A stretch of DNA of 64,000 bases from Paludibacterium yongneupense DSM 18731 (lineage in GTDB: Bacteria; Pseudomonadota; Gammaproteobacteria; Burkholderiales; Chromobacteriaceae). A program made the translations under genes and the position numbers. The notes beneath the pieces are model-generated. The model made no database searches and had not been told where the DNA came from. It worked only from the letters and a program-made list of their open reading frames with translations. Location of the stretch: positions 372,001 through 436,000 of the forward strand of contig NZ_AUGZ01000004.1 of the NCBI RefSeq assembly GCF_000422925.1, in the 5' to 3' direction. Below, piece by piece: positions 9,078-17,799 of the stretch (the first letter of the stretch is position 1; every line of letters starts with the position of its first letter).

Positions 9078-10013
9078 ATGCAACAGATTCTTGCTCTTAC
9101 TCAATCACTAAGCTGGCCTGCCTTCACCAAAAATAAAGGCATTGTGCTGGCCATTCTGTCCGCCGCCGGCTTCTCCGCCAAAGCGATCTTTGTCAAACTC
9201 GGGTTCCGCTATGGCGCAAGCGCCGAAGCGCTGCTGGCGATGCGCATGCTGATTGCGATGCCATTTTTTCTGTGGATGGCCTGCATCAGCACGAATCCGA
9301 GCACCCTGCGCAAAATGGCGCGGCGTGATGTCGCCATGATCGTGATACTCGGGCTGCTTGGCTACTACCTGACCAGCCTGTTCGATTTCATCGGCCTGCA
9401 GTATGTGTCGAGCGGCCTTGAACGTTTGACTCTGTTTCTCTATCCGACCCTGGTGCTGGCGATTTCCACGCTCTGGCTCGGCAAGCGCTATCCGAAGAGT
9501 GTCTGGTACGCCGTCGCCCTGGCTTATGCCGGTGCCGGACTGGCCGTGGCGCACGATCTCGGAGACAGTACTTTCGGCCCCACGGTTTTTCGCGGTCTGG
9601 CCTGGGTCGGCGGCAGCATGGTGACCTATGCCCTGTATATTGCCGGCTCCGGTGAAGTGATCAAGCGCGTCGGTGCGACCCCCTTTGCCGCACTGGCGAC
9701 GCTGGTGGCCTGCGTGGCCGTATTGCTGCATTTTGCCATAACCCAGCCGCTGACCACGCTACAGATGCCATGGCAGGGGTATGCCGTGTGCGCGGCGATG
9801 GCGCTGATCAGCACGGTATTCCCGGTGTGGGCGCTCAATCAGGCTATTCGCAACCTGGGGGCGGGGCGCGCGGCATCCATCAGCACCTTCGGGCCGGTTG
9901 TGACCATTTTTCTCGGGTGGACCGTCCTCGGCGAGAGTATCTCCTGGATGCAGGTTGTCGGAGCGATGCTGGTCGTCACCGGGGTGGTCATCGTCTGCAA
10001 GAGTCGCAAATGA
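9078..10013 (+). CDS. EamA/DMT-family transporter
   Basis: 311-residue inner-membrane transporter with two EamA repeats and about ten membrane segments; substrate unknown. Start ATG 9078 (MQQILALTQS) follows AAGG; an upstream in-frame ATG at 9018 would extend into the shared promoter. It is divergent from the LysR gene and is its likely target. The other DMT gene, at 7067-7939, lies on the far side of the regulator, so two efflux-type proteins flank one regulator. A strong terminator follows. Confidence 0.85.
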   Translation: MQQILALTQSLSWPAFTKNKGIVLAILSAAGFSAKAIFVKLGFRYGASAEALLAMRMLIAMPFFLWMACISTNPSTLRKMARRDVAMIVILGLLGYYLTSLFDFIGLQYVSSGLERLTLFLYPTLVLAISTLWLGKRYPKSVWYAVALAYAGAGLAVAHDLGDSTFGPTVFRGLAWVGGSMVTYALYIAGSGEVIKRVGATPFAALATLVACVAVLLHFAITQPLTTLQMPWQGYAVCAAMALISTVFPVWALNQAIRNLGAGRAASISTFGPVVTIFLGWTVLGESISWMQVVGAMLVVTGVVIVCKSRK

Positions 10014-10031
10014 CCGGCCGCCCGGCCTGAG

Positions 10032-10075
10032 GCCCTGCGGGGACGACGCCGTCGTTTCCGCGGGGCATTTTATTT
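10032..10075 (+). terminator. Rho-independent terminator after DMT transporter
   Basis: A 16-bp stem (GCCCTGCGGGGACGAC paired with GTCGTTTCCGCGGGGC, including G-T wobbles), a 3-base loop and an ATTTTATTT tract. Confidence 0.8.
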
Positions 10076-10081
10076 CCCTTA

Positions 10082-10103
10082 AAGGTGTATTATAGATATT
10101 GTT
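10082..10103 (+). promoter_or_regulatory. candidate NsrR-type operator upstream of the nnrS operon
   Basis: AAGGTGTATTATAGATATTG lies about 55 bp before the DUF59 start. The left half is one base from the AAGATGYATT half-site described for NsrR; the right half is degenerate. An nsrR-like gene ends this cluster, which is the main reason for proposing it. Tentative. Confidence 0.35.
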
Positions 10104-10157
10104 TTATGCGGGACGGCGGGCTACCATGCCGCTATAGCCTCAATCAGGGAGGGCGAT

Positions 10158-10472
10158 ATGCCTGCCACTATTCCAGCGACCGAAGCCGATATTCTTGCCG
10201 CACTCGAAACCGTCCTCGATCCCGAGGTCGGGATCAATATTGTCGATCTCGGGCTCATCTACCGGGTCGCACTCGGCGATGAGGGCGTCCTTGTGCGCAT
10301 GACCATGACTTCGCCTTCCTGTCCGATGAGCGAAACCGTACTTGCCGATGTGCGCGATGCCCTGGCCGCCGCGCTGCCGTCGTCGGTTACCGCCCGGGTC
10401 GAGTTGGTGTTCGATCCGCCATGGGATGCCTCTCGCATGAGTGCGCGCGCCCGTGCCTTGCTGGGGGTGTGA
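10158..10472 (+). CDS. DUF59/MIP18-family iron-sulfur assembly-type protein
   Basis: 104 residues, soluble. Family motifs are LDPEVGINIVDLGLIY near the N-terminus and TSPSCPMSE, with the conserved reactive cysteine, in the middle. Relatives (SufT, PaaD, MIP18) help mature iron-sulfur proteins. GGGAGGG precedes the ATG. The stop overlaps the GTG start of the next gene (GTGA), so the two are translationally coupled. With NnrS proteins and NsrR downstream, a role in repairing or building Fe-S centres under nitric-oxide stress is a reasonable inference. Confidence 0.85.
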   Translation: MPATIPATEADILAALETVLDPEVGINIVDLGLIYRVALGDEGVLVRMTMTSPSCPMSETVLADVRDALAAALPSSVTARVELVFDPPWDASRMSARARALLGV

Positions 10473-11530
10473 TCGTGCCGCTTGCTCTGCTGCTTGCCGC
10501 CGCCTGTCTGTTGCCGCTTGGGGTCATGGCCGGGCTTGCCCGTCTCGGCGTGGCGATGCCGGCCGCGATCACGCTGCAGGCGGGGTGGCATGGCGTATTG
10601 ATGATCCCCGTCTTCTTCACCGCCCTGATCGGGCTTGAACGCGCGAAGGCATGGGGGCGCTGGCCGGGGCTGCTGGCACCGCTGGCCGCCCTGACGGGCG
10701 GGGGGGCGCTGCTGTCCGGTGCGCCGCTGGCGGTTGTGCAGTGGCTGCTGGCGCTGGCGGCCCTCTGGCTGGCCGTGGTCAGCGCGATCCTCGCGCGGCG
10801 CCAGCTTGCACTCTTCACGGTGTTGCTGGTTGTGGCCGCTCTCTGCGATGCGGTCGGTACGCTGACCTGGATTCGTGCCGGAACGGCCGCGGCCTTGCCG
10901 GGATGGTTGGCTTTTCTGGTGCTGACCATCGCGGCGGAACGGCTTGAACTGTCGCGCTTGCTGACGCCGCCGCCACGGGCGCGGCGCGCGATGGTGGGGC
11001 TGGTCAGTGTGATGGTGGCGGCACTGTCGGTGACGCCTTTCGCTCTGGAAGCCGGTCTGCGCCTGTTTGCCCTGGCGCTGCTGGGCGTGGCCCTGTGGCT
11101 GGTCCGCTATGATGTCGCCCGTCGCACGATTCGACTGCCGGGCTTGCCGCGCTATATCGCGTTGTGCCTGCTTGGCGGCTATGGCTGGCTGGCGGCCTGC
11201 GCCATCGCCGCTCTCGGTGGTGCCCTGGTTCCGGGCGATCCGTGGCGTGACGCAACGATTCATATGCTGACCCTCGGCTTTATCATGGCCATGGTCTTCG
11301 GGCATGCCCCGGTGATCGTGCCGGCGTTGACCGGCTTGCGCGTGCGGTTTCATGCCGCCTGGTATTTGCCGCTGCTTGCCTTGTTCTGCTCGCTTCTGCT
11401 GCGCGTCGCGGCCGTGGACGATTTCGGTCGACGCGTGCTGGCCGCCGAGCTCAACGGCGCGGCACTCGCTCTGTTCATCTTCGTCCTGCTCTGTAGTCTG
11501 ACGCGCCGCGCGCGCCATCATCCGGAATAA
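10469..11530 (+). CDS. NnrS-like integral membrane protein
   Basis: 353 residues from a GTG at 10469 that overlaps the preceding stop. The protein is almost entirely hydrophobic, with about ten to eleven membrane segments. The segment HMLTLGFIMAMVFGHAPVI near residue 265 matches the conserved C-terminal region of NnrS-type haem/copper membrane proteins linked to nitric-oxide resistance. It is shorter than and divergent from the bona fide NnrS that begins 4 bp downstream. It could be a specialised paralogue or partner subunit. Confidence 0.75.
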   Translation: MIVPLALLLAAACLLPLGVMAGLARLGVAMPAAITLQAGWHGVLMIPVFFTALIGLERAKAWGRWPGLLAPLAALTGGGALLSGAPLAVVQWLLALAALWLAVVSAILARRQLALFTVLLVVAALCDAVGTLTWIRAGTAAALPGWLAFLVLTIAAERLELSRLLTPPPRARRAMVGLVSVMVAALSVTPFALEAGLRLFALALLGVALWLVRYDVARRTIRLPGLPRYIALCLLGGYGWLAACAIAALGGALVPGDPWRDATIHMLTLGFIMAMVFGHAPVIVPALTGLRVRFHAAWYLPLLALFCSLLLRVAAVDDFGRRVLAAELNGAALALFIFVLLCSLTRRARHHPE

Positions 11531-11534
11531 AACC

Positions 11535-12725
11535 ATGCCGATGCTGAAACTTGAAGAACCCGACCGGCCGACTCCCGTGGGCATGCCCATATTGCGGCTG
11601 GGATTTCGACCGTTCTATCTTGCCGCCGCCGTGTTTGCCCTGCTGGCCGTCCCCTACTGGGTGCAGCAGTTGGCGGGAGGAGCCGCGTTGCCCGGCGTGC
11701 CCGGGGTGCTATGGCATGCCCATGAGATGGTGTACGGCTTTGCCGTGGCCGTGATCGCAGGTTTTCTGCTGACTGCGGTCGGTAACTGGACGGCGTTGCC
11801 CATGCCGCGCGGTCCGCGCCTGCTGGCCTTGTTCGCCGTCTGGTGCTGCGGCCGTCTGGCCCTGCTCGTGTCGGCCGGCCCGCTGGCGGCGGCGATCGAT
11901 CTGGCCTTTCTGCCGGTGCTTGCCCTTTGCATTGCACGGCTGCTGTGGCGTGCAAAAAATCGTCGCAACACCTTTGTGCCCGTGCTGTTGCTGTTGTTGG
12001 CCTTGTGTAATCTTGCCTTCCACCTGGGGCGGCTCGGCGTGGTTCAGATGGATCCGACTCGTCCTCTGCATGGCGCGTTATACCTGATCACGGTGCTGGA
12101 GACGCTGATCGCGGGACGGATCTTGCCTATGTTCACCCGCAATGCGATTCCGGGATTGCAGCAGACTTTCCGGCCCTGGCTGGAGAGAATCGTGCCGGCG
12201 ATCACGGTCGCTGCCTTCGCCGCGATTGCCATCGCGCCGCAATGGCTTCCCGGGGCCGCGCTCTGCCTGGTGGCGGGCGGACTGCACTTGCTGCGCCTGA
12301 GTGGCTGGGGGAGCTGGAGAACGCGCTCTCTCCCTATGCTGTGGATACTGCACCTCGGCTACGCTTGCATCGGACTGGCGTTGACGCTGGCCGCCTTCGC
12401 CGTGTGCGGATTCGCAAGCTGGGTGGCTGTGTATCACCTGCTGGCGGTCGGTGCGCTCGCGTGTCTGGTGCTGGGGATGATGATGCGAACGGCACTCGGG
12501 CACACGGGGCGCATGATCGGTGCGGGCCTGGCCGAGAAGACAGCCTTCGGTGCGCTGGTCTGCTCGCTGTTGCTGCGCATTGCGCCGCTGCTGCTGCCCT
12601 TGCCGGGAAATTACATCGGCTGGATGGCGGCTGCAGCGGCGAGCTGGAGTGCGGCCTTCGCAATTTATCTTGTGCGCTACCTGCCTGTTCTTACACGCCC
12701 GCGCATCGATGGCCGGGACGGTTGA
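11535..12725 (+). CDS. nnrS: NnrS family protein
   Basis: 396 residues with about twelve membrane segments. The signature RLGFRPFYLAAAVFA near residue 25 and LWHAHEMVYGFAVAVIAGFL (His-Ala-His-Glu) are typical of NnrS, a haem- and copper-containing membrane protein that protects cells against nitric oxide. It lies 4 bp after the NnrS-like gene and is the third gene of the operon. nsrR follows in the same direction but with its own upstream region. Confidence 0.9.
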   Translation: MPMLKLEEPDRPTPVGMPILRLGFRPFYLAAAVFALLAVPYWVQQLAGGAALPGVPGVLWHAHEMVYGFAVAVIAGFLLTAVGNWTALPMPRGPRLLALFAVWCCGRLALLVSAGPLAAAIDLAFLPVLALCIARLLWRAKNRRNTFVPVLLLLLALCNLAFHLGRLGVVQMDPTRPLHGALYLITVLETLIAGRILPMFTRNAIPGLQQTFRPWLERIVPAITVAAFAAIAIAPQWLPGAALCLVAGGLHLLRLSGWGSWRTRSLPMLWILHLGYACIGLALTLAAFAVCGFASWVAVYHLLAVGALACLVLGMMMRTALGHTGRMIGAGLAEKTAFGALVCSLLLRIAPLLLPLPGNYIGWMAAAAASWSAAFAIYLVRYLPVLTRPRIDGRDG

Positions 12726-12768
12726 CGCACCCGGTTTGACCCGGCGGGCGGGCGAACATTACACTCAT

Positions 12769-12784
12769 AACATTAAATATTGTT
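12769..12784 (+). promoter_or_regulatory. candidate operator in the nsrR leader
   Basis: AACATTAAATATTGTT is a 12-of-16 palindrome ending 8 bp before the nsrR start in an otherwise GC-rich area. An autoregulatory Rrf2-type site is plausible but unproven. Confidence 0.35.
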
Positions 12785-12792
12785 AAAACCAT

Positions 12793-13230
12793 ATGAACCT
12801 CACTCGCTTTAGCGACTATTCATTGCGCGTATTGATCCTGGCCGGAACCTATCCCGAACGCCTGGTGACGATTGCCGAGATCGCTGACGTGTATGCGATC
12901 TCTGAAAATCACCTGATGAAGGTGGTGCACCGGCTGGCCCAGATCGGGGTGCTCGACACCGTCCGCGGTAAGGGCGGAGGCTTGCGCCTGGCCCGCTCGC
13001 CGTCCGAAATCAATCTCGGCGCCATCGTGCGTCAGACCGAACAGGGACAGCCGCTGGTCGAGTGCTTCGGAGTCGAGGACAATCATTGCCGCATCGTCGC
13101 CGCCTGTGAGCTCAAGACCGTCCTGGCCGAAGCGCAGGCCGCTTTTTACGAGGTCCTGTCGCGCTATACCCTGGCCGATCTGTTGCGTCATCCGCGACAG
13201 ATGGCTGCTTTGATTCCCCTCTTCGCCTGA
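12793..13230 (+). CDS. nsrR: Rrf2-family nitric-oxide-sensing repressor NsrR
   Basis: 145 residues. The N-terminal winged helix starts MNLTRFSDYSLRVLILAG and continues ISENHLMKVVHRLAQ and GKGGGLRLAR, as in NsrR/Rrf2 proteins. Three cysteines in C-x7-C-x5-C (ECFGVEDNHCRIVAAC) match the ligands of the [Fe-S] cluster that nitric oxide attacks to relieve repression. It lies next to two NnrS genes, common NsrR targets, which supports the name over other Rrf2 members such as IscR. Confidence 0.88.
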   Translation: MNLTRFSDYSLRVLILAGTYPERLVTIAEIADVYAISENHLMKVVHRLAQIGVLDTVRGKGGGLRLARSPSEINLGAIVRQTEQGQPLVECFGVEDNHCRIVAACELKTVLAEAQAAFYEVLSRYTLADLLRHPRQMAALIPLFA

Positions 13231-13909
13231 CCGTGCCCCTGCCTTCGCCGGGTTGGCTGCGTTTGCCCGGCGCGACGTCGAGCGACGATGGATTTGATCC
13301 CGGTTGCCATGATTGCGGCTTGCGCTGCCGCAGATAGACCAAGGCCGAAGCGGCGGCCGATCCTGCTGCCCCCTCGTGCCGTTCACGTGAAATGTGGCGC
13401 TTTTCGCCAGCCCGTTTGGATCATGCTCCATCAATCTTCCGGTACCGGTCCGATGTCCTCGTGCCAGGTGCGAAGTGCTCGCCCTGGCGCTGCGGGACGG
13501 CTTCGGCCTGGCGTTCCTGCCGGGCTGGCCCCTTATCGCCCGCTACCGGCAAAGGCCTGGACCCATTTCTCCGACTCTGTCCCGCTGCCGCAGCACAAGC
13601 CCGTGGCGAGCCAGGGGAGAGGCGACCGGACCGTGCCCCCCGCAGCAGAGGCTGCCGTTTCGGAACGGCAGGCCAGGCAAGCCCCGCTTGTGCACGGGGG
13701 GCGGGCAGCACGGCGGGTATCGCGATAGTGCGGCGCGGACGCCGAACAGAGCCGAAGCACCGGGCGGGCAAGGGGCGTATTTGAAGCGGTGAATGGCGAA
13801 GCGAGCCCATGCCTGGGGGGCAACAGGAAAGCCCGGATGGACCGCTGCGCCGTAGCGTGTGCGAAAATGAAAAAACCCCGGTCGCAGGCGACCGGGGTTT
13901 TAAATGGGG
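13231..13909 (+). other. intergenic region, possible remnant of a LysR gene
   Basis: About 680 bp with no convincing intact gene: frames are long only because the DNA is GC-rich. One stretch at about 13466-13540 translates as EVLALALRDGFGLAFLPGWPL, very like the C-terminal 'AL..GLGIA.LP.WL' motif of LysR effector domains. No start, helix-turn-helix or consistent frame surrounds it. I read it as a possible decayed fragment, with low certainty. Confidence 0.3.
13868..13902 (-). terminator. terminator downstream of tRNA-Asn
   Basis: ACCCCGGTCG / CGACCGGGGT hairpin; on the minus strand it is followed by TTTTTTC. It is placed just after the tRNA 3' end and is T-flanked on both sides, so it may work in both directions. 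Confidence 0.8.
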
Positions 13910-13985
13910 TGGCTCCCCGAGCAGGGCTCGAACCTGCGACCTGCGGATTAACAGTCCGTCGCTCTACCAACTGAGCTATCAGGGA
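13910..13985 (-). tRNA. tRNA-Asn (anticodon GTT)
   Basis: 76-nt cloverleaf on the minus strand. The acceptor TCCCTGA pairs with TCGGGGA, the D-arm contains AGCTCAGTTGGTAGAGC, the anticodon loop reads CTGTTAA, and the T-arm is GCAGGTTCGAGCCCTGC. The 3' CCA is encoded. Confidence 0.97.
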
Positions 13986-14271
13986 ATCGATGGGCTGAAC
14001 TATACCGGCGGTCCTGCGGACTGTCAATTGCTTTTGTAAGTAAACAAGCTGTTTTTTATATCGGGTTAGCGCAAATGGTTATAAGTGGATGAATTGTAAT
14101 GTCTTATGTTAGGTGTATATTTTGTTGATTTAACCCGGGTCGCCCCCATCTATCCGGTTTCGCCGCACTTGGCGGATCCGCTTCTATGCAATCGACTTGC
14201 GGCGGGTGTCGCAGGTGTGGAATGACTGTAGCGACGTTGGCCTTCCCGTCGCATAACTGTGAGTATCTGAT

Positions 14272-15285
14272 ATGAATACACAATGGCAAGCCTGGTTTAA
14301 TCGACATGGCGTGGTTTTCGATGGTAATGCCGCTGTCGGGTTCGCAGAATATGAGCAACAGCTAAGCGCGCTGAAAAATGGGGCGGTTGTCAGTGCTCTC
14401 AACGGCTTTAGTGTGATTCGGGTAACGGGGGACGATGCACAGTCCTTTTTGCAGGGCCAATTCTCTTCCGATATTCTCGCCATAGATGAAACGAACAGTC
14501 AGCTCAGCAGTTATTCCACGGCGAAAGGTCGCATGCAGGCGACGATGCTAATCTGGCGCCAGCATGATGCATATTTTCTTCTAGTGTCTTCAGATATTGC
14601 TTTGGCATTTTGCAAACGTTTGTCGATGTTCATTTTGCGCTCCAAAGTCAAAGCCGAGGTCGTGGGTGGCGAGTGCATATTACTGGGATTGGCCGGCGCG
14701 GCGGCCGAGAACGCGGCGGGCGATGTTCCTTTCGAATCCGGCGCCGTGGCATCGCGCGATGGCGGTATCGCGCTGCGTCTGCCGAATGATGCGCTGATGC
14801 TGGCCCTCACGCCAGAAGCGGCTGCCGACGTGTTGGCGCGGCTGGGAGACGATGTCGTTCCGGTGTCGGCCGAAGTCTGGGGAATCCTCGATATCGATGC
14901 CGGGATTCCCTGGGTGACGTCAGCGACGGTGGAACAATTTGTCCCGCAGATGGCGAATATGGATCTGCTTGGTGCCGTGAGTTTCAAAAAAGGATGTTAT
15001 CCGGGACAGGAAATTGTTGCTCGTACCCATTATCTGGGAAAGGTTAAACGTCGGCTTTACCGGGTCCGTATTCCGGAAATGGCAAGTAGCGGGGATAGTC
15101 TGTATTCGCCGGGATCGGCCGATCAGGCAATCGGTCAAGTGGTGAATGTGTCGCGTGAAACGTCTGGATGTGTTGCTCTGGCAGTGGTCCAGTCATCCCG
15201 CTGGGAGGATGGCGTATTTTTGCGGGGGCTGGATGGCGTGCGTTTGGAAAAACTTTCCTTGCCTTATAGTATAGATGATGAATAG
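14272..15285 (+). CDS. ygfZ: folate-binding Fe-S/tRNA-modification protein YgfZ
   Basis: 337 residues of the GcvT-like fold. The diagnostic motif K-G-C-Y-x-G-Q-E is seen as KKGCYPGQE, with Cys near residue 242. N-terminal blocks include VIRVTGDDAQSFLQGQFSSD. YgfZ binds tetrahydrofolate and supports certain Fe-S enzymes and MiaB-dependent tRNA modification. The ~285 bp upstream are AT-rich and hold the promoter and the tRNA-Asn 5' flank. No strong ribosome site is visible. Confidence 0.93.
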   Translation: MNTQWQAWFNRHGVVFDGNAAVGFAEYEQQLSALKNGAVVSALNGFSVIRVTGDDAQSFLQGQFSSDILAIDETNSQLSSYSTAKGRMQATMLIWRQHDAYFLLVSSDIALAFCKRLSMFILRSKVKAEVVGGECILLGLAGAAAENAAGDVPFESGAVASRDGGIALRLPNDALMLALTPEAAADVLARLGDDVVPVSAEVWGILDIDAGIPWVTSATVEQFVPQMANMDLLGAVSFKKGCYPGQEIVARTHYLGKVKRRLYRVRIPEMASSGDSLYSPGSADQAIGQVVNVSRETSGCVALAVVQSSRWEDGVFLRGLDGVRLEKLSLPYSIDDE

Positions 15286-15399
15286 AATTGAACATGTGGC
15301 CCTGGTCCTGTAGTTGCGTGCATTACACATATTGACATTCTCGGGGCCATTTCAATTCAACTGTTCTCACTATTATAAAACTCTCAAGGCGAACATTAA

Positions 15400-15705
15400 A
15401 TGGAACTCTCCAATCTGGATTTTGCAGGATTGATCGCGCTTCGCTCGGACGTCGAAGCCGAAATCAAGCGTCGCGAGCACGAAGAAAAAGCCAAGGCCAA
15501 GAAGCAGATCGTGGAATTGGCCCGTACGCATGGTTTGAGCGTCGAAGAAGTGCTGGGCAAGGGTGTTGCCGTGCGCAAGCCGGTCGAAGCCAAATACCGT
15601 CACCCGCAGCAAGCCGAGCTGACCTGGACCGGCCGTGGCCGCAAGCCGGTGTGGGTTCAGACTTTGCTCGCCGCAGGCAAGACTCTGGACGACCTTAAGA
15701 TCTGA
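15400..15705 (+). CDS. H-NS-family histone-like DNA-binding protein
   Basis: 101 residues. The N-terminal charged oligomerisation helix spans about residues 1-55, with many K/E repeats around RREHEEKAKAKKQ. The C-terminal DNA-binding domain has YRHPQQAELTWTGRGRKPVW and ends AGKTLDDLKI, the H-NS (PF00816) core as found in betaproteobacteria. It silences AT-rich, often foreign, DNA. AAGG lies about 10 bp before the ATG. It is convergent with the M14 peptidase and they share an unusually long hairpin. Confidence 0.93.
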   Translation: MELSNLDFAGLIALRSDVEAEIKRREHEEKAKAKKQIVELARTHGLSVEEVLGKGVAVRKPVEAKYRHPQQAELTWTGRGRKPVWVQTLLAAGKTLDDLKI

Positions 15706-15721
15706 AGATCCCAAGCCGTGT

Positions 15722-15785
15722 CCGGCTGCAGTGCCAAATGAAAAAGCCCGGTTTCCCGGGCTTTTTCATTTGGCACTGCAGCCGG
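15722..15785. terminator. bidirectional terminator, 30-bp perfect inverted repeat
   Basis: Arms 15722-15751 and 15756-15785 are perfectly complementary over 30 bp with a 4-base loop (TTTC). The inner part AAAAAGCCCGG / CCGGGCTTTTT gives a GC stem with a U-tract in either direction. It separates convergent hns and M14 peptidase genes. Confidence 0.92.
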
Positions 15786-15790
15786 GACAA

Positions 15791-16915
15791 TCAGTCTCTC
15801 AGTCCACCCAGAACGGCGTAGATCGGCGACAGGATGGCTTCGCCCAGGCGCAGGCTGCGTTGCCCGTTCCAGCCGTAATCATCGTCCGGCAGGTTGGCAT
15901 TGTCCTTGAACGGCATTTCCAGCGTCAGCGACAGACAGTCGAATTCATGGCCAACCCAGTTGCCGGCCCACGACAAGTCGCCCTTGGCCGTCTCCGCATA
16001 GCCATACTCGTCCTGAAAGTCCGGGCTGGCCAGTTTCAGATAATGGCCAAAGGAGTGTTCGAGCTGATGCAGGCGCGGACTGTCTGCTTCCACGCCAGAG
16101 CGGCCGACCAGAAAGACATAGGGCAGAGCCTCGTCCCCGTGCAGATCCAGGAACAGATCGACACCGGTCTCGCGCATTTTTTCCCGCACCAGGAATACTT
16201 CCGGGCTGCGCTCGGGGCTCGGCTCCAGCCATTCGCGGTTGAGATTGGCGCCGCGCGCATTGGTGCGCAGATTGCCATGTATCGAGCCATCGGGGTTCAT
16301 ATTGGGCACGACATAAAACGTGGCCCGGTCCAGCAGGGCGCGCGAGGTCGGATCCTGCGGATCAAGCAAGCGGTTGAGCAATCCTTCGACGCACCATTGC
16401 GCCATGGTTTCACCCGGGTGTTGGCGCGCGATGATCCAGATCTTCAGGTCGGACTCGACTTCATGTCCTATGGTGAGCAAGTCCAGGTCGCGTCCTTCGA
16501 CCGTCGAGCCGAGACAGGTCACCTGGCACAGTCCGGAGCCCTGGGCCTGACCGATCAGATTCAAGTGCTGCTCGTAGGAGTAGGGCTCGAAATAGGCGTA
16601 GTAAATGCTGTTGGCCAGTGGCACATGCTCGACGGTCATCACTTCTCCGTCGAAGGAGGCAGGCACTCGAAACCAGTTGATGCGGTCATAGGACGCCATC
16701 AACTGGTAGTCGTCAAAGCCTTGCGGGTAGGTGCAGGCTCCGGCGTTAAGAAATTTGAGGGTGCATGGCTGGTAAGCCGCGCCTTGCAGGCGGAAATAAA
16801 ACCACTGGGCAAAGTCTGACGCATTGTCGCGGCGGATGCGCAATTGAATATCATCGAAACTGTTCATGGCGACGATTTCAATGCTGCCGGCGTCAAAATG
16901 ACTGCTGATTCTCAT
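15791..16915 (-). CDS. M14-family zinc carboxypeptidase (cytosolic carboxypeptidase-like)
   Basis: 374 residues from the ATG at 16915 (MRISSHFDAGSIEI). The N-terminal beta domain of about 120 residues precedes the catalytic domain. The zinc ligands are in RQHPGET (H and E) and DLHGDEALPYVF (H), and the general-base glutamate lies in LTLEMPFKDN. This layout matches bacterial relatives of cytosolic carboxypeptidases of the M14-type peptidase group. It has no signal peptide, so it is cytoplasmic. An in-frame start at 16993 would add a basic, atypical N-terminus. Substrate unknown. Confidence 0.88.
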   Translation of the reverse strand: MRISSHFDAGSIEIVAMNSFDDIQLRIRRDNASDFAQWFYFRLQGAAYQPCTLKFLNAGACTYPQGFDDYQLMASYDRINWFRVPASFDGEVMTVEHVPLANSIYYAYFEPYSYEQHLNLIGQAQGSGLCQVTCLGSTVEGRDLDLLTIGHEVESDLKIWIIARQHPGETMAQWCVEGLLNRLLDPQDPTSRALLDRATFYVVPNMNPDGSIHGNLRTNARGANLNREWLEPSPERSPEVFLVREKMRETGVDLFLDLHGDEALPYVFLVGRSGVEADSPRLHQLEHSFGHYLKLASPDFQDEYGYAETAKGDLSWAGNWVGHEFDCLSLTLEMPFKDNANLPDDDYGWNGQRSLRLGEAILSPIYAVLGGLRD

Positions 16916-17038
16916 GCGCGAAACCTGTAGAGGGATGAAGCGTAAGACGGGATTGTAACGCTGTCTGCGCCGGCCATCCACGTGCTTGGACAAAAGGCGG
17001 GCAATCGAAGTGCAACGGCTGTCACCGCTAGGGCAAAA

Positions 17039-17064
17039 GCCGGGCCGACGAGCGTCGGCCCGGC
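17039..17064 (-). terminator. terminator after phasin gene
   Basis: GCCGGGCCGACG / CGTCGGCCCGGC, a 12-bp stem with 2-base loop, followed on the minus strand by TTTT. Confidence 0.8.
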
Positions 17065-17075
17065 CAGGGGAGTAA

Positions 17076-17627
17076 TCAGGAGGCGCTGCGCTTGGATGCC
17101 GTCTTGACGGCGTCGGCGGTTGCGCTGGTAGCGGCTTTGACGCTGGTGTCGGTGAATTCAGCGACTTGCTGGGCGGCGCGAGTCAGGCTGTTCACGGCGG
17201 CAGCGGCGGCGGCGATGCCGGATTTGAATGCATTGACGGCTGCATCGGTGCCGGCAGGAGCGTTCTGCCCGAGCGTTTCTATATTGCTGAGAAAGGTCTT
17301 GTTCAGCGAACCGAGGTTTTCTTCGGTCAGCTTGGTCAACTGCGACTGGGTCTGAGAAACGATGTCATACAAATTTCTCGAGTTGGAAACGACTTTTTCC
17401 AGCGATTGGGTGGTCAGCTTGTTGAGTCGGGAGAACGCTTCTTGCGGGTCGCTTGCACCGGCCAGTTCACGAGCGGCTTTTACATTATCTTCCAGCGATT
17501 GCTTGGAAAGCTCAAGGTGCAGCTTGACTACGCGTTCGGTACTATCCAATGCGATCTGCGCGAAACGCAGCGCGCTTTCGAAACCATTTGCGGAGAGCTT
17601 GCTGAACTGCTCATTTGCGGCAACCAT
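17076..17627 (-). CDS. phaP: phasin family protein (PHA granule-associated)
   Basis: 183 residues from ATG 17627 (MVAANEQFSKLSANGFESALRFA), preceded by GAGGATA. Amphipathic helical repeats and an Ala/Thr/Lys-rich tail (AATSATADAVKTASK) are typical of phasins, which coat polyhydroxyalkanoate granules and control their size. It is divergent from phaR, its expected repressor, with 172 bp between starts. The gene symbol follows family practice; more than one phasin may exist in the genome. Confidence 0.88.
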   Translation of the reverse strand: MVAANEQFSKLSANGFESALRFAQIALDSTERVVKLHLELSKQSLEDNVKAARELAGASDPQEAFSRLNKLTTQSLEKVVSNSRNLYDIVSQTQSQLTKLTEENLGSLNKTFLSNIETLGQNAPAGTDAAVNAFKSGIAAAAAAVNSLTRAAQQVAEFTDTSVKAATSATADAVKTASKRSAS

Positions 17628-17799
17628 GTGTCTATCCTCGCTAGTGGTGAATAAGAGATATCTTGATCGAGTATAATATGACGCACTGCACAATGCCGGG
17701 GTAATGCGGCTTTGCTGAAGGCCGGTATCGACTATCGAGCCTTAGCCTGTTGTATTTATGGTAAATTATAGTGCGCAACACCAACAACAGGAGTGTTTT

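Noticed and set aside
13533-14027. Minus-strand open frame across tRNA-Asn
   Set aside because: It reads through a functional tRNA and its terminator, so it cannot be a real gene.
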